From assembly GCF_050942215.1 (NCBI RefSeq), contig NZ_CP192056.1, forward strand, positions 1,922,001 through 1,986,000: DNA of 64,000 nt, in the 5' to 3' direction. Positions 34,721 through 43,957 of this stretch are shown here, piece by piece (within the stretch, counting starts at the first letter, position 1; the number at the start of each line of letters is the position of its first letter). The position numbers were made by a program, and so were the translations under genes. The stretch comes from Sphaerimonospora sp050942215. GTDB lineage: Bacteria > Actinomycetota > Actinomycetes > Streptosporangiales > Streptosporangiaceae. Below the pieces are notes generated by a model, which saw nothing but the letters and a program-made list of their open reading frames with translations, was not told where the DNA came from and searched no databases.

Positions 34721-35893
34721 TCAACCCACGGACAGGCGGCCGAGGATGAGCCCCACCTGGAGGGTGAACGCCGAGCGTCCCTCGGTGGGCTGGTAGCCGG
34801 TGAGCTCGGTGATCTTCCGCAGCCGGTACCTGACCGTGTTGGGGTGCACGAACAGCAGCCGCGCCGTGGCCTCGAGCGACGTCCCCTGTTCGAGGTAGGT
34901 GGCGAGCGTGTCGAGCAGCGGAGTTCCGGCGAGTGGTTTGTACACGTTCTCCACGAGCTGGGCTCGGGCGTCCTCGTCCCCGTCGAGGGCCCGCTCGGCC
35001 AGCAGGTCCTCGGCGAGCACCGGCCGCGGCGCGTCCGGCCAGGCGGTCGCGGCGCGCAGGCCCGCGATGGCGGCCCGGGCCGAGCTGGCCGCCGCGTGCA
35101 GGTCGGGGACCTCCGGGCCGATCACGATCGGTCCCGGGCCGAATCGGGGCACGACGAGGCGGGCGGCGTCCTTGATGCTGTCGGCCCCGCCCACGATCAC
35201 GATGAGCCGGTCGCCCTGTACGCCGGCGAGGAGTTCGTGCCCGACCCTGCGGCCCTTGTCGCGCAGCCCGTCGATGATGCTCTGCGGGTCCTCGCCGGAG
35301 GTGTGGCCCGCGAAGACCACGACGGGTGCGGACGTCCAGCCGAGCGCCGCAGCCCACGAGTGCAGGCCGTCGTCGACCTGACCGCGGACGAGCGCGTCGA
35401 CGATGAGCGCCTCCAGCCTGGCGTCCCAGGAGCCGCGCGCCTCGGCCTCCCTGGCGTACACCTGAGCGGCGGCGAACGCCACGTCGCGGGTGTAGCGGAG
35501 CATCGCGTTGCGGAGCAGTTCCGCGCCGCCGGGCGCGGCCAGCTCCTCCACCTGGGCCTCGACGACCTCGACGACGATGCGGACCAGGTCGACGGTCTGC
35601 TGAAGCGACACGCTGCGCTTGAGCTCCCGCGGGGCGGTGCCGAAGAACTCGATGCTCGGCGTCGGCCGCCCCTCCCCGGCGTGGCCGAACCACTCCACGA
35701 ACGCCGCGATGCCCGCCTGGGCCACCAGGCCGACCCACGATCTGTCCTCGGCCGACAGCGCGCGGTACCAGGCGAGCTGATCCTCCATCCGGGCCATCGC
35801 CGCCGTGCCCAGGCTGCCCATCGCGCGATCGAGCCGCCGCGCCGTGTCTTCCCTGATCTTGTCGCCTATCCGGTCTGTGCCCCGCTCACTCAC
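34721..35893 (-). CDS. fasR: PucR-family transcriptional regulator of fatty acid synthesis
   Basis: A 390-residue regulator with a C-terminal PucR-type helix-turn-helix (LEATARLLFVHPNTVRYRLR then KITELTGYQPTEGRSAFTLQ) and a GGDEF-like central segment. Its place directly upstream of fabD matches FasR of Streptomyces, which binds the fabD promoter and activates the fab operon. The 145 bp between the two genes (34576-34720) should hold the promoter and its binding site; I see no unambiguous operator by eye. The assignment as FasR rests on family plus synteny. Confidence 0.9.
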   Translation of the reverse strand: MSERGTDRIGDKIREDTARRLDRAMGSLGTAAMARMEDQLAWYRALSAEDRSWVGLVAQAGIAAFVEWFGHAGEGRPTPSIEFFGTAPRELKRSVSLQQTVDLVRIVVEVVEAQVEELAAPGGAELLRNAMLRYTRDVAFAAAQVYAREAEARGSWDARLEALIVDALVRGQVDDGLHSWAAALGWTSAPVVVFAGHTSGEDPQSIIDGLRDKGRRVGHELLAGVQGDRLIVIVGGADSIKDAARLVVPRFGPGPIVIGPEVPDLHAAASSARAAIAGLRAATAWPDAPRPVLAEDLLAERALDGDEDARAQLVENVYKPLAGTPLLDTLATYLEQGTSLEATARLLFVHPNTVRYRLRKITELTGYQPTEGRSAFTLQVGLILGRLSVG

Positions 35894-35973
35894 GCCCTCT
35901 AGCGTGCCAGGTCATCCCCTCGGCCGTGCCGTCCGCATCGCGCTTTCCGTCCGGCGGCCGAGTCGTACCGGGA

Positions 35974-36432
35974 TCAGATGACCGCGACGGCGGTGATGAG
36001 GCCGATCACGAAACGCGTCACCGACAGCAGGATCGCGGCCGGTTGCAGCGTGCTCTCGTGGACGAGCTCGCCGACGGAGAATCCGGCGATCTTGTCGAAG
36101 GCGAACATGCCGAGCGTCTGCGCGGCGATCCCGACCAGGCCGAACACCAGGGTGACGAGCAGTCCTTCACGCAGCGCCCCGCCCGAGGACCAGATGGAGG
36201 CGGCGACGACGAGGCCGACGCCGGCCATGCCCGACGCGGCCACCAGGGTCGCGTTCGGGTTGCGTTCGTTGCGGATCACCCTGCTCAGCCGCCCGGGCGT
36301 GGCGAGGTCCACCACGTAGAACCCGGCGGCGAGCAGCAGCACCCCCAGAATCGCATAGGCCATGACCGCCAGGGCGCCGTTGCCGAGCACCTCGGCGAGG
36401 GTGAGGGTGTCGGTGGTGTCGGTTATCTTCAC
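35974..36432 (-). CDS. DUF350 membrane protein (YjfL-like)
   Basis: A 152-residue integral membrane protein with four hydrophobic segments (LAVMAYAILGVLLLAAGFYV, ATLVAASGMAGVGLVVAAS, LLVTLVFGLVGIAAQTLGMF and AILLSVTRFVIGLITAVAV). This is the DUF350 architecture, which comprises pairs of TM helices. In E. coli and others DUF350 genes sit beside glutathionylspermidine-synthetase-like ATP-grasp genes, as here (8 bp after the ligase). Transporter or membrane-target roles have been proposed. The GTG start is set by length. Confidence 0.88.
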   Translation of the reverse strand: MKITDTTDTLTLAEVLGNGALAVMAYAILGVLLLAAGFYVVDLATPGRLSRVIRNERNPNATLVAASGMAGVGLVVAASIWSSGGALREGLLVTLVFGLVGIAAQTLGMFAFDKIAGFSVGELVHESTLQPAAILLSVTRFVIGLITAVAVI

Positions 36433-36440
36433 GGGAAGCC

Positions 36441-37604
36441 TTACGTCTGGATTCTGTGGGGGACGAACGAGGAGGTGTCATCGGTGATCAGGCCGGAGGT
36501 CTCGCGGATGCCGAGCCCGGCGGACTCGTCGCCGACGATCCAGGCGCCGAGCACCGGATGCCAGCCGTCGAAGTCGGGGAGCGGCGCGAACTCCTGGTGG
36601 ACGTAGCCCTCTGCGCCGTACCCGCCGTCGGTGCTCACGTCGACCCCGGGCGCGACGATGCGCATGGACGCCCCCTCGCGGCCGAGTAGCGGCTTGCTGA
36701 TGTAGCCCGGTCCGTCGGCCAGCTCGCGCGGGCCGTCGAGGTATGCGGGAAGCAGGTTCGGATGCCCCGGGTACAGCTCCCACAGGATCGCCAGCAGCGC
36801 CTTGTTGGACAGCAGCATCTTCCACAGGGGCTCGATCCAGGCCATCGAGGGCTGCAGGGCGAGGGCGTGCGTCCCGAACGGCTCGGCGACGATCCACTCC
36901 CAGGGATACAGCTTGCACAGCGATCTGACGATGCGGTGCTCCATGTCCACGAAGCGGTGGTTGAGCACGTCCCAGCCGATGTCCTCGACGGCGATGGCGA
37001 CCGTGGTCAGGCCGGCCTGCTCGGCGGTCTCCTGGAGGTAGCCGATCGTCATCGCCTCCTCGCCGGTCTCGTCGGCGTTCGTCCAGCCGAAGTGGACCGG
37101 GCCGGTCGGCAGCGCGAACGACGTCCAGCGGTCGATCAGCCGCTCGTGCACGGAGTTCCACTGGTCGTCGCCGGGGTGTACGTCCCGCAACCAGAACCAC
37201 TGCACGACCGAGCTCTCGACCAGGCTCGTCGGGGTGTCCGCGTTGTACTCCAGCAGCTTGGCCGGCCCGGTCCCGTCGTAGTGCAGATCGAAGCGGCCGT
37301 ACAGGTGCGGGTCGCGCCGCCGCCACGACTCGGCGACGGCAGCGCGGCAGGCGGGCGGGATGGCGAGGTCGGCGAAGCGGTCCTCGGCGACGATGTGGTC
37401 GGCGGCGGCGAGGCACATCCGGTGCAGTTCCTCGACCTGGGCCTCCAGCTCAAGCACCTCGTCCATCGTGAACACATAGTGGACGCTCTCGTCCCAGTAC
37501 GGCCTGGTCAGGCCGTCCGGATGGGCCGACCGGTGGAAGGCGAGGCCCTGTGACTCGACGATGGCCGGCCAGTCCTCGCGGGGTGGCGATGTCTCCCTGC
37601 GCAT
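36441..37604 (-). CDS. Glutathionylspermidine synthase-like ATP-grasp ligase
   Basis: A 387-residue amide ligase of the YjfC/YgiC type, lacking the amidase half of true glutathionylspermidine synthetase. Recognisable elements are LLEYNADTPTSLVESSVVQW (the EYNADTP motif), FGWTNADETGEEAMTIGYLQ and the ATP-grasp loop GPGYISKPLLGREGAS. It is predicted to join an amino or peptide group to an acid using ATP; the substrates are unknown. The ATG at 37604 has GGAGG eight bases upstream. It forms a three-gene unit with a small membrane-anchored protein upstream and DUF350 downstream. Confidence 0.9.
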   Translation of the reverse strand: MRRETSPPREDWPAIVESQGLAFHRSAHPDGLTRPYWDESVHYVFTMDEVLELEAQVEELHRMCLAAADHIVAEDRFADLAIPPACRAAVAESWRRRDPHLYGRFDLHYDGTGPAKLLEYNADTPTSLVESSVVQWFWLRDVHPGDDQWNSVHERLIDRWTSFALPTGPVHFGWTNADETGEEAMTIGYLQETAEQAGLTTVAIAVEDIGWDVLNHRFVDMEHRIVRSLCKLYPWEWIVAEPFGTHALALQPSMAWIEPLWKMLLSNKALLAILWELYPGHPNLLPAYLDGPRELADGPGYISKPLLGREGASMRIVAPGVDVSTDGGYGAEGYVHQEFAPLPDFDGWHPVLGAWIVGDESAGLGIRETSGLITDDTSSFVPHRIQT

Positions 37605-37608
37605 CCGG

Positions 37609-38022
37609 TCAGCCTCCGCGACCGCCGACGTGGAAGCCGAAGCCACCGCGCTGGATCACCCGGCCGGATCTGGTCGTGATCTGTGCGTCGGCCGGCTTGA
37701 CCGTCGTCCCGCCCCGGACCCGGCCTCCGGTGCGGCTGCCGCCGTAGTACCAGCGGTAGGCGCCGTGGGAGCCGTGGTAGCGGTGGGAGGGATCGTCGCA
37801 GCGGTCGTCGTCGACGACGGCGTAGGACCCGTCGGGCAGGGGCCTGGAGGTGTCGACGCAGTCGGCGTCGACCTTCTGGGACCGCTGCGCCGAGCAGAAA
37901 CCGACGACGAGGATCGAGAGCACCCCGACGGCGCCCAGCTTGACCACGGTGGACGACTTGGGGCCACGCCCGGACGGCATCGGTCGAGGGGGCGGCGACG
38001 GGTGTGCCGGGGGGACGGCCAT
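37609..38022 (-). CDS. Small membrane-anchored protein of the DUF350/ATP-grasp operon
   Basis: A 137-residue protein with a Pro-rich N-terminus, one transmembrane or signal segment (about 26-43, VVKLGAVGVLSILVVGFC) and an exposed domain with Cys residues (DADCVDTS, DDDRCDD) and a Gly/Arg-rich C-terminus (VIQRGGFGFHVGGRGG). In enterobacteria the corresponding slot holds YjfM/YgiB (DUF1190), also small, envelope-targeted and ending in a Gly-rich tail; equivalence is inference. Its stop overlaps the ribosome site of the ligase gene, so the two are coupled. Confidence 0.75.
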   Translation of the reverse strand: MAVPPAHPSPPPRPMPSGRGPKSSTVVKLGAVGVLSILVVGFCSAQRSQKVDADCVDTSRPLPDGSYAVVDDDRCDDPSHRYHGSHGAYRWYYGGSRTGGRVRGGTTVKPADAQITTRSGRVIQRGGFGFHVGGRGG

Positions 38023-38177
38023 CGGGCTCCTGCTGTCGAAAGTTCCGGAAAGGATACAACCGGCTGGGAAAACGAGGACGACCGGTGAAGGGTTCCCTTT
38101 GGGGTGATGGTGGTGTGTCGGGTGAGTTAGGGGATTTGAGAGTGTTCTTACCGGAATGGTCGACGTAGTTTCAAATC

Positions 38178-38636
38178 ATGAAGCGCCGTGACGCACTGGT
38201 GGAGGAGCTCAGAAACGCGGGATGCCTGTCCGCCCGGCAGCTGGCGTCACGGCTCGGAGTCAGCAAGAGCACCATCGTGCGCGATGTGGCGAAGCTCCGG
38301 GAGGCGGGTGTGCCCATCCGGCTCGGCCGGCCGGGATACGCGCTGGCCGGGCTCGAGACCGTGCGGCGGGAGATCGACCGTGCGCTGCTCGGACGGCGGG
38401 TGCTGCGGATCGAGTACCGCGGCGCCGACGGCACGGTGACCGCCAGGGAGGTCGAGCCGAGCATCTGCCTGGGCGGCCGGGGCGGCCGTTGGTATCTGGT
38501 CGCGTGGTGCAGGCTGCGCGACGACGTACGGATCTTCCGGCTCGACCGGATCGTGTCGGCGGCCGTCACCGACGAGCGTCACCCCGAGCCCGATCAGGGC
38601 CCCCTGGAGACGCTCGCCGGGTTGACCGAGGACTGA
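38178..38636 (+). CDS. HTH-WYL transcriptional regulator
   Basis: A 152-residue protein with an N-terminal winged helix-turn-helix (LSARQLASRLGVSKSTIVRD) and a compact C-terminal WYL domain (LRIEYRGADGTVTAREVEPS then GGRWYLVAWCRLRDDVRIFR). WYL regulators bind ligands or nucleic acids and control diverse genes, including defence and DNA repair loci. It is shorter than standard members but retains the WYL core. It is divergent from the ATP-grasp operon and could regulate it. Confidence 0.85.
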   Translation: MKRRDALVEELRNAGCLSARQLASRLGVSKSTIVRDVAKLREAGVPIRLGRPGYALAGLETVRREIDRALLGRRVLRIEYRGADGTVTAREVEPSICLGGRGGRWYLVAWCRLRDDVRIFRLDRIVSAAVTDERHPEPDQGPLETLAGLTED

Positions 38637-38820
38637 GCGGCCGGCCCGGCGGGTGCGCGTCACGCGAGACCGCGGTGGCGATCAGCGTCCCGCGTCTGCG
38701 TGTTCCGTGGATGTTCCGTTCACCCGGGCGGTGGCGCGCCCGCTCTCGTCCACCGCTTCGAGGCGACCTGGGACGCTCCGGAGCCCGGCCGCACTCGCCG
38801 CCCAGGGGCTCCACGACGAG

Positions 38821-38848
38821 CGGGCCCCGGACGTGAGTCCGGGGCCCG
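38821..38848. terminator. Terminator between WYL gene and aceE
   Basis: A perfect 12-bp stem CGGGCCCCGGAC / GTCCGGGGCCCG with a GTGA tetraloop, in the 252 bp between convergent genes. Nothing else coding is visible in that gap. Confidence 0.9.
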
Positions 38849-38888
38849 GCAGGTCGATCCGCGGCGCGCGAGCCCGCAGGCTCGGGCG

Positions 38889-41678
38889 TCAGACGCCCAT
38901 CGACTGGGTGTCGTTGGTCTCCGGCGTGGCCTGGCCGGAGACCTCGGTCACGCCGTTCTTCAGGTGATAGCGGGAGATGGCCTCCTGCAGCACCTCGGGC
39001 TTGAGCTCGCCCCGCTTCACGAGCTGGGTGAGCACCGCGAGGGTGATCGAGGCCGCGTCCACGTGGAAGTGGCGGCGCAGCGCGGAACGGGTGTCGGACA
39101 GGCCGAACCCGTCGGTGCCCAGCGAGGCCCAGTCACCCGGCACCCACTGTGAGATCTGATCCGGTACGGCGCGCATGTAGTCGCTCACGCCGACGAACGG
39201 CCCGGCGACCCCGGACAGCTTCGCCGTGAGGTACGGCACGCGCGGCTCGGCGTCGGGGTTGAGCAGGTTGTGCTGCTCGGCGGCGAGCGCGTCCCTGCGC
39301 AGCTCGGACCAGGAGGTGGCCGACCACACCGCGGCCGACACGCCCCAGTCTTCGGCGAGCAGCCGCTGCGCCTCCAGCGCCCACGGCCCGGCCACACCGG
39401 AGGCCAGGATGTTCGCCTTCGGCCCGCCGCCGGCGGTGTCCGCCGCCGGGGCGTAGAGGTACAGACCCTTGAGGATGCCCGCGACGTCGACCCCCTCGGG
39501 CTCCGCCGGCTGCGGGTAGGGCTCGTTGTACACCGTCAGGTAGTAGAAGACGTTCTCCGAGTCCTCCCCGAACATCCTGCGCAGGCCGTCCCGCACGATG
39601 TGCGAGATCTCGAACCCGTAGGTCGGGTCGTAGGCCACACAGGCCGGGTTGGCCGAGGCGAGCAGCGGGCTCTGGCCGTCCTCGTGCTGCAGGCCCTCGC
39701 CGTTCAGCGTGGTGCGGCCGGCGGTCGCACCGAGCAGGAAGCCGCGGCCCATCTGGTCGCCGAGCTGCCACATCTGGTCGCCGGTCCGCTGGAACCCGAA
39801 CATCGAGTAGAAGATGTAGACCGGGATCATGTGCTCGCCGTGCGTGGCGTACGTGCTGCCGGCGGCGGTGACCGAGCCCATGGAACCGGCCTCGGTGATC
39901 CCCTCGTGGAGGATCTGCCCCTCGGTCGACTCCTTGTAGGACAGCAGCAGCTCGCGGTCGACCGCCTCGTAGGTCTGCCCGTGCGGCGAGTAGATCTTGG
40001 CGGTCGGGAACATCGCGTCCACGCCGAACGTACGGGCCTCGTCCGGGATGATCGGCACGAACCGGGGGCCGATCTCCGGGTCCCGCATGAGGTCCTTCAG
40101 CAGGCGGACGAAGGCCATCGTGGTGGCCACGTTCTGCTTGCCGGAACCCCTGCGCAGCACATCGTAGACCGCTTCGCCCGGGAGCTTGAGCGGCTTGGCG
40201 CGTATGACCCGCTTGGGGAGATAGCCGCCGAGCGCCGCCCGGCGCTCCTTCATGTAGGCGATCTCCTCGTTGTCCTCACCCGGGTGGAAGTACGGCGGGA
40301 GGTCGCCCTCGAGGTCCTTGTCCGGGATGGGGAGATAGAGCCGGTCACGGAACTCCTTGAGCTCCGCCTTGCTCAGCTTCTTCATCTGGTGGGTGGCGTT
40401 GCGCGCCTCGAAGTCCTTGCCCAGCGTCCAACCCTTGATCGTCTGAGCGAGGATGACGGTCGGCTGGCCGACATGCTCGTGGGCGGCCTTGAACGCGGCG
40501 TAGACCTTGCGGTAGTCGTGGCCACCGCGCGACAGCCTGCGGATCTCGTCGTCGGACAGGTGCTCGACCATCCTGCGCAGCCGCGGGTCGCCGCCGAAGA
40601 AGTGCTCGCGGATGTAGGCGCCGGACTCGACGGAGTAGGTCTGGAACTGCCCGTCGGGCGTGGTGTTCATCTGGTTGACGAGCACGCTGTCGACGTCGGC
40701 CGCGAGCAGCGGGTCCCAGTCACGGCCCCAGACGACCTTGATGACGTTCCATCCGGCCCCGCGGAAGAACGACTCCAGCTCCTGGATGATCTTTCCGTTG
40801 CCGCGCACCGGGCCGTCGAGCCGCTGCAGGTTGCAGTTGATGACGAAGGTCAGGTTGTCGAGCTCCTCGCGGGCGGCCACGCCGATCGCGCCGAGCGACT
40901 CGGGCTCGTCCATCTCGCCGTCGCCGAGGAAACACCACACGTGGCTGCGGCTGGTGTCCTTGATCTTGCGGCTGAGCAGGTAGCGGTTGAACCGCGCCTG
41001 GTAGATCGCGGAGAGCGGGCCGAGGCCCATGGACACCGTGGGGAACTCCCAGAAGTCCGGCATGAGCCGCGGGTGGGGATAGGAGGGCAGGCCCTTGAAG
41101 CCGTGCGAGAGCTCCTGACGGAACGCGTCGAGCTGGGCGGTGGAGAGCCGGCCCTCCAGGAAGGCGCGGGCGTAGATGCCAGGGGCGGCGTGGCCCTGGA
41201 TGAAGATCTGGTCGCCCGACTCCCCGTGGTCCTTGCCGCGGAAGAAGTGGTTGTAGCCGACCTCGTAGAGCGAGGCAGCGGACGCGTAGGTGGCGATGTG
41301 GCCGCCGACGTTCGTCCGCGCGTTGGCCCGGTGCACCATGACCGCCGCGTTCCACCGGATGTAGGCGCGGATGCGGCGCTCGACGTACTCGTCTCCTGGG
41401 AACCAGGGTTCGCGCTCGGGCGGGATCGTGTTGATGTAGTCGGTGCTACGTAGGCCCGGCACCCCGACCTGTCGTTCGCGGGCACGTTCGAGCAGCCTGA
41501 GCATCAGATAGCGGGCGCGGGTGCGCCCCTCGGTCTTGATGACGTTGTCGAGCGATTCGAGCCATTCCTGGGTCTCGCTCGGATCGACATCAGGCAACTG
41601 GCTGGGTAGGCCGTCACTGATGATCGAAAAACGCTGGCGTCCGGAAGCCACTGGGTCTCGCCTTCCGAGAATGGACAT
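38889..41678 (-). CDS. aceE: Pyruvate dehydrogenase E1 component (homodimeric)
   Basis: A 929-residue thiamine-diphosphate enzyme that decarboxylates pyruvate and acetylates E2, feeding acetyl-CoA to the TCA cycle and fatty acid synthesis. The TPP-binding GDG...N motif is GDGEMDEPESLG to VINCNLQRLDG. The N-terminal opening and the transketolase-like C-terminal segments are full length. Starts at ATG 41678 or GTG 41684; no strong ribosome site is visible for either. Proximity to the fab cluster is conserved in actinomycetes. Confidence 0.96.
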   Translation of the reverse strand: MSILGRRDPVASGRQRFSIISDGLPSQLPDVDPSETQEWLESLDNVIKTEGRTRARYLMLRLLERARERQVGVPGLRSTDYINTIPPEREPWFPGDEYVERRIRAYIRWNAAVMVHRANARTNVGGHIATYASAASLYEVGYNHFFRGKDHGESGDQIFIQGHAAPGIYARAFLEGRLSTAQLDAFRQELSHGFKGLPSYPHPRLMPDFWEFPTVSMGLGPLSAIYQARFNRYLLSRKIKDTSRSHVWCFLGDGEMDEPESLGAIGVAAREELDNLTFVINCNLQRLDGPVRGNGKIIQELESFFRGAGWNVIKVVWGRDWDPLLAADVDSVLVNQMNTTPDGQFQTYSVESGAYIREHFFGGDPRLRRMVEHLSDDEIRRLSRGGHDYRKVYAAFKAAHEHVGQPTVILAQTIKGWTLGKDFEARNATHQMKKLSKAELKEFRDRLYLPIPDKDLEGDLPPYFHPGEDNEEIAYMKERRAALGGYLPKRVIRAKPLKLPGEAVYDVLRRGSGKQNVATTMAFVRLLKDLMRDPEIGPRFVPIIPDEARTFGVDAMFPTAKIYSPHGQTYEAVDRELLLSYKESTEGQILHEGITEAGSMGSVTAAGSTYATHGEHMIPVYIFYSMFGFQRTGDQMWQLGDQMGRGFLLGATAGRTTLNGEGLQHEDGQSPLLASANPACVAYDPTYGFEISHIVRDGLRRMFGEDSENVFYYLTVYNEPYPQPAEPEGVDVAGILKGLYLYAPAADTAGGGPKANILASGVAGPWALEAQRLLAEDWGVSAAVWSATSWSELRRDALAAEQHNLLNPDAEPRVPYLTAKLSGVAGPFVGVSDYMRAVPDQISQWVPGDWASLGTDGFGLSDTRSALRRHFHVDAASITLAVLTQLVKRGELKPEVLQEAISRYHLKNGVTEVSGQATPETNDTQSMGV

Positions 41679-41684
41679 GGTCAC

Positions 41685-42090
41685 GTCGGTCTGATGGGTC
41701 TTGCCTGTCGGCTGCGTCCTGCCGGATCGCGAAGTCTTGTCGGGTGTCCTGGTCGTCTTCCATCCTGTCTCTTCATACGGGAAAGTGCATCTCTACTCCC
41801 TGGTAACCAAAGGTCCTCGCTGGCAGCGGGATTCGGCTGGCTTAGACCTCCAATGATAGGACGACTTCGATAGCCCCGTTTGTTCCAGGGTGCACCGAAC
41901 CGACCTCGGGCTATACGCGCTGGTTAGGCATGCCCCCGCGCGCGGGCGGGTAACCTCCTCGGCGCCAGTGATCATGTCTGTTTTGTCGGTAACGTTTTGG
42001 TATGAATTGTCCCTTCCTCTGCCGGGGGAAGGGTTTCCCCTCCCTCCAGCGGGCGATAGCCGTACCAGGCTCCTGAGAGGAGGGATCGAG
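41685..42090. other. Intergenic region between aceE and DUF1918 gene (406 bp)
   Basis: This holds the divergent promoters of aceE and the DUF1918 gene. It is more AT-rich than its surroundings in places (around 41985-42010). I found no convincing gene, riboswitch or perfect operator. A strong ribosome site, GAGAGGAGGGA, lies just upstream of 42091. Confidence 0.5.
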
Positions 42091-42297
42091 ATGCACGCCG
42101 CGGTAGGAGACCGGCTCTTGGTGCGCGGGACCGTCGTGGGAGAACGCGACAGGCAGGGCGAGATCATCGAGGTGCGCGGGTCCGGTGGCGAGCCGCCGTT
42201 CATGGTCAGGTTCGAGGACGGGCACCAGGCGCTGGTGTACCCGGGCCCCGATGCGGTCGTCGTTCCGGCTCAAGGATCGAGTCACGGAGGCTCGTAG
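42091..42297 (+). CDS. DUF1918 protein
   Basis: A 68-residue protein of the DUF1918 family: MHAAVGDRLLVRGTVVGERD, then GEIIEVRGSGGEPPFMVRFE and GHQALVYPGPDAVV. It has an SH3-like beta-barrel character. The role is unknown; members are common small proteins in actinomycetes. The ATG follows GAGAGGAGGGATCG, which excludes the longer frame open from 41890. Confidence 0.88.
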   Translation: MHAAVGDRLLVRGTVVGERDRQGEIIEVRGSGGEPPFMVRFEDGHQALVYPGPDAVVVPAQGSSHGGS

Positions 42298-42306
42298 TAT
42301 CGCGCT

Positions 42307-42714
42307 GTGAAATCGAGGGTGATCGAGGTGCGCACCGGTTCCCGCGAGCGGGTGCACGACCTGACGCGGGAGTGCTCCGACTTCGTGCGGGAATGCGGGG
42401 GAGACGGGCTGCTGCACGTGTTCGTTCCGCACGCCACCGCCGGCATCGCGCTGATCGAACTCGGCTCCGGCAGCGACGAGGATCTGCTCGCGGCGCTGGG
42501 GGAGCTGCTTCCGGCCGACGACCGGTGGCGGCACGCGCACGGCTCGCGCGGCCATGGCAGGTCGCACGTCATGCCCGCGCTGATTCCTCCGTACGCCACG
42601 GTGCCCGTGCTCGGCGGAAGGCTCGCGCTGGGGACCTGGCAGTCGGTCGCGTTGGTCGATCTTAACGTCGACAACCCGGACAGGCGCGTGCGTTTGTCAT
42701 TTTTGTCCGATTAA
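42307..42714 (+). CDS. YjbQ family protein (UPF0047)
   Basis: A 135-residue protein with the YjbQ signatures HVFVPHATAGIALIELGSGS and RSHVMPALIPPYATVPVLGG and the conserved LGTWQSVALVDLN. Some YjbQ proteins show weak thiamine phosphate synthase activity; the physiological role is not settled. The GTG start is 9 bp after the DUF1918 stop, so the two are likely co-transcribed. Confidence 0.9.
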   Translation: MKSRVIEVRTGSRERVHDLTRECSDFVRECGGDGLLHVFVPHATAGIALIELGSGSDEDLLAALGELLPADDRWRHAHGSRGHGRSHVMPALIPPYATVPVLGGRLALGTWQSVALVDLNVDNPDRRVRLSFLSD

Positions 42715-42850
42715 CAGATAACGGTGCGGGTGCCTGGTCGTGGCGACCGTTGACGACGGCGGGTCGCAGCGTGTGGACTGTGCCGAAACATGGCTCTCAG
42801 GAGCCGGACAACCGCGATTATGGCGGGGTCACCGAGCAGGAGGGATGAAC

Positions 42851-43279
42851 GTGAGCGCGACCGCGGGCCAGGCGCAAGGTGAGCGCGGCCTGGCCGAACG
42901 ACTCGGCCTCAAAGCTGGTCAGGTGGTGCAGGAAGTCGGCTGGGACGAGGACTGCGACGAGGCGCTGCGCGAGTCCATCGAAGAGCTGACCGGCAACGAG
43001 CTGGTGGATGAGGACTACGACGACGTGGTCGACGTGGTCCTGCTGTGGTGGCGCGACGGGGACGGGGACCTGTTCGACGCGCTCAGCGACGCGATGACAG
43101 CGCTCGCCGATGGAGGCCAGATCTGGCTGCTGACCCCCAAGGCGGGGCGCGACGGCCATGTCGAGCCAAGCGACATCGGCGAGGACGCGACCACCGCGGG
43201 ACTGTCCCAGACGAGCAGCGTCAGCGCCGCCAGGGACTGGTCGGGGACGCGGCTCGTCGCACCCAAGGCCCGACGCTGA
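42851..43279 (+). CDS. DUF3052 protein
   Basis: A 142-residue acidic protein (LAERLGLKAGQVVQEVGWDE then NELVDEDYDDVVDVVLLWWR) of the actinobacterial DUF3052 family, whose role is unknown. The GTG at 42851 has AGGAGGG six bases upstream; ATG 42845 would sit on that site. In Streptomyces its orthologue also lies between aceE and a peroxiredoxin gene, so this order is conserved. Ends in a strong terminator. Confidence 0.88.
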   Translation: MSATAGQAQGERGLAERLGLKAGQVVQEVGWDEDCDEALRESIEELTGNELVDEDYDDVVDVVLLWWRDGDGDLFDALSDAMTALADGGQIWLLTPKAGRDGHVEPSDIGEDATTAGLSQTSSVSAARDWSGTRLVAPKARR

Positions 43280-43328
43280 CAACGCCTTGGAGCGCCGGAC
43301 CGCTGATCTGATCCGCTGATCCGTTCCC

Positions 43329-43360
43329 CTGCCGTACGGCCTGGCGACGCCGTACGGCAG
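43329..43360 (+). terminator. Terminator after DUF3052 gene
   Basis: CTGCCGTACGGC (43329-43340) pairs with GCCGTACGGCAG (43349-43360) across an 8-base loop, 49 bp after the stop codon. Confidence 0.85.
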
Positions 43361-43400
43361 GATGGTGCGCGCACCGATAGCGGGAAGGACTTGACTGCTC

Positions 43401-43874
43401 ATGGCGGTGGAGGCGATCGAAGCGGCGCAGGTCGGCCGGCCGGCTCCCGACTTCGAGCTCAAGGATCAGCACGGCACCCCGGTCAGGCTCGCCGACCACC
43501 GGGGGAGGAAGATCGTGCTCGTCTTCTATCCCCTGGCGTTCAGCCGTGTCTGCCACGGCGAGCTGAGCGCCATCCGCGACGACTTCGTCCCGTCCGCGCC
43601 CGGCGACGTCCAGGTGCTGGCGGTCTCGGTCGACTCGATGTTCGGCCAGCGCGCCTGGTCCGATCAGGAGGGCTTCACGTTTCCGATGCTGGCCGATTTC
43701 TGGCCGCATGGTGAGGTCGCCCGGGCGTACGGTGTGTTCGACGAGGAGAAGGGCGTCGCCCTCCGGGGCACATTCATCATCGACGGCGAGGGCGTCGTGC
43801 GGTGGAAGGTCGTCAACGAGATCGGGTCGGCGCGGGACGTCGAGGAGTACCGCACGGCGCTGGCGCGGCTTTGA
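43401..43874 (+). CDS. Peroxiredoxin (AhpE-like)
   Basis: A 157-residue thiol peroxidase. The peroxidatic Cys is in LAFSRVCHGELSAIRDDF; the usual Thr of the PxxxTxxC motif is Ser here, which is tolerated. The conserved Arg and the RGTFIIDGEGVVRWKV strand are present. No second, resolving Cys lies near the C-terminus, so it is a one-Cys AhpE-type enzyme likely recycled by mycothiol or mycoredoxin. Confidence 0.92.
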   Translation: MAVEAIEAAQVGRPAPDFELKDQHGTPVRLADHRGRKIVLVFYPLAFSRVCHGELSAIRDDFVPSAPGDVQVLAVSVDSMFGQRAWSDQEGFTFPMLADFWPHGEVARAYGVFDEEKGVALRGTFIIDGEGVVRWKVVNEIGSARDVEEYRTALARL

Positions 43875-43957
43875 TCGTACGGCTCCGATCGTTTTCGCCC
43901 ACTGGGCGTTGACATATCCCTACCTGTTCATCCCGATCTGTCTTCAGGGGAGGGGAG

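Noticed and set aside
38023..38177. Riboswitch or leader RNA upstream of the WYL gene
   Set aside because: The gap is 155 bp, shows no conserved aptamer elements by eye, and only needs to hold two divergent promoters.
39270..41453. Long forward frame opposite aceE
   Set aside because: The reverse strand encodes a full-length pyruvate dehydrogenase E1, and the forward product has no recognisable domain.
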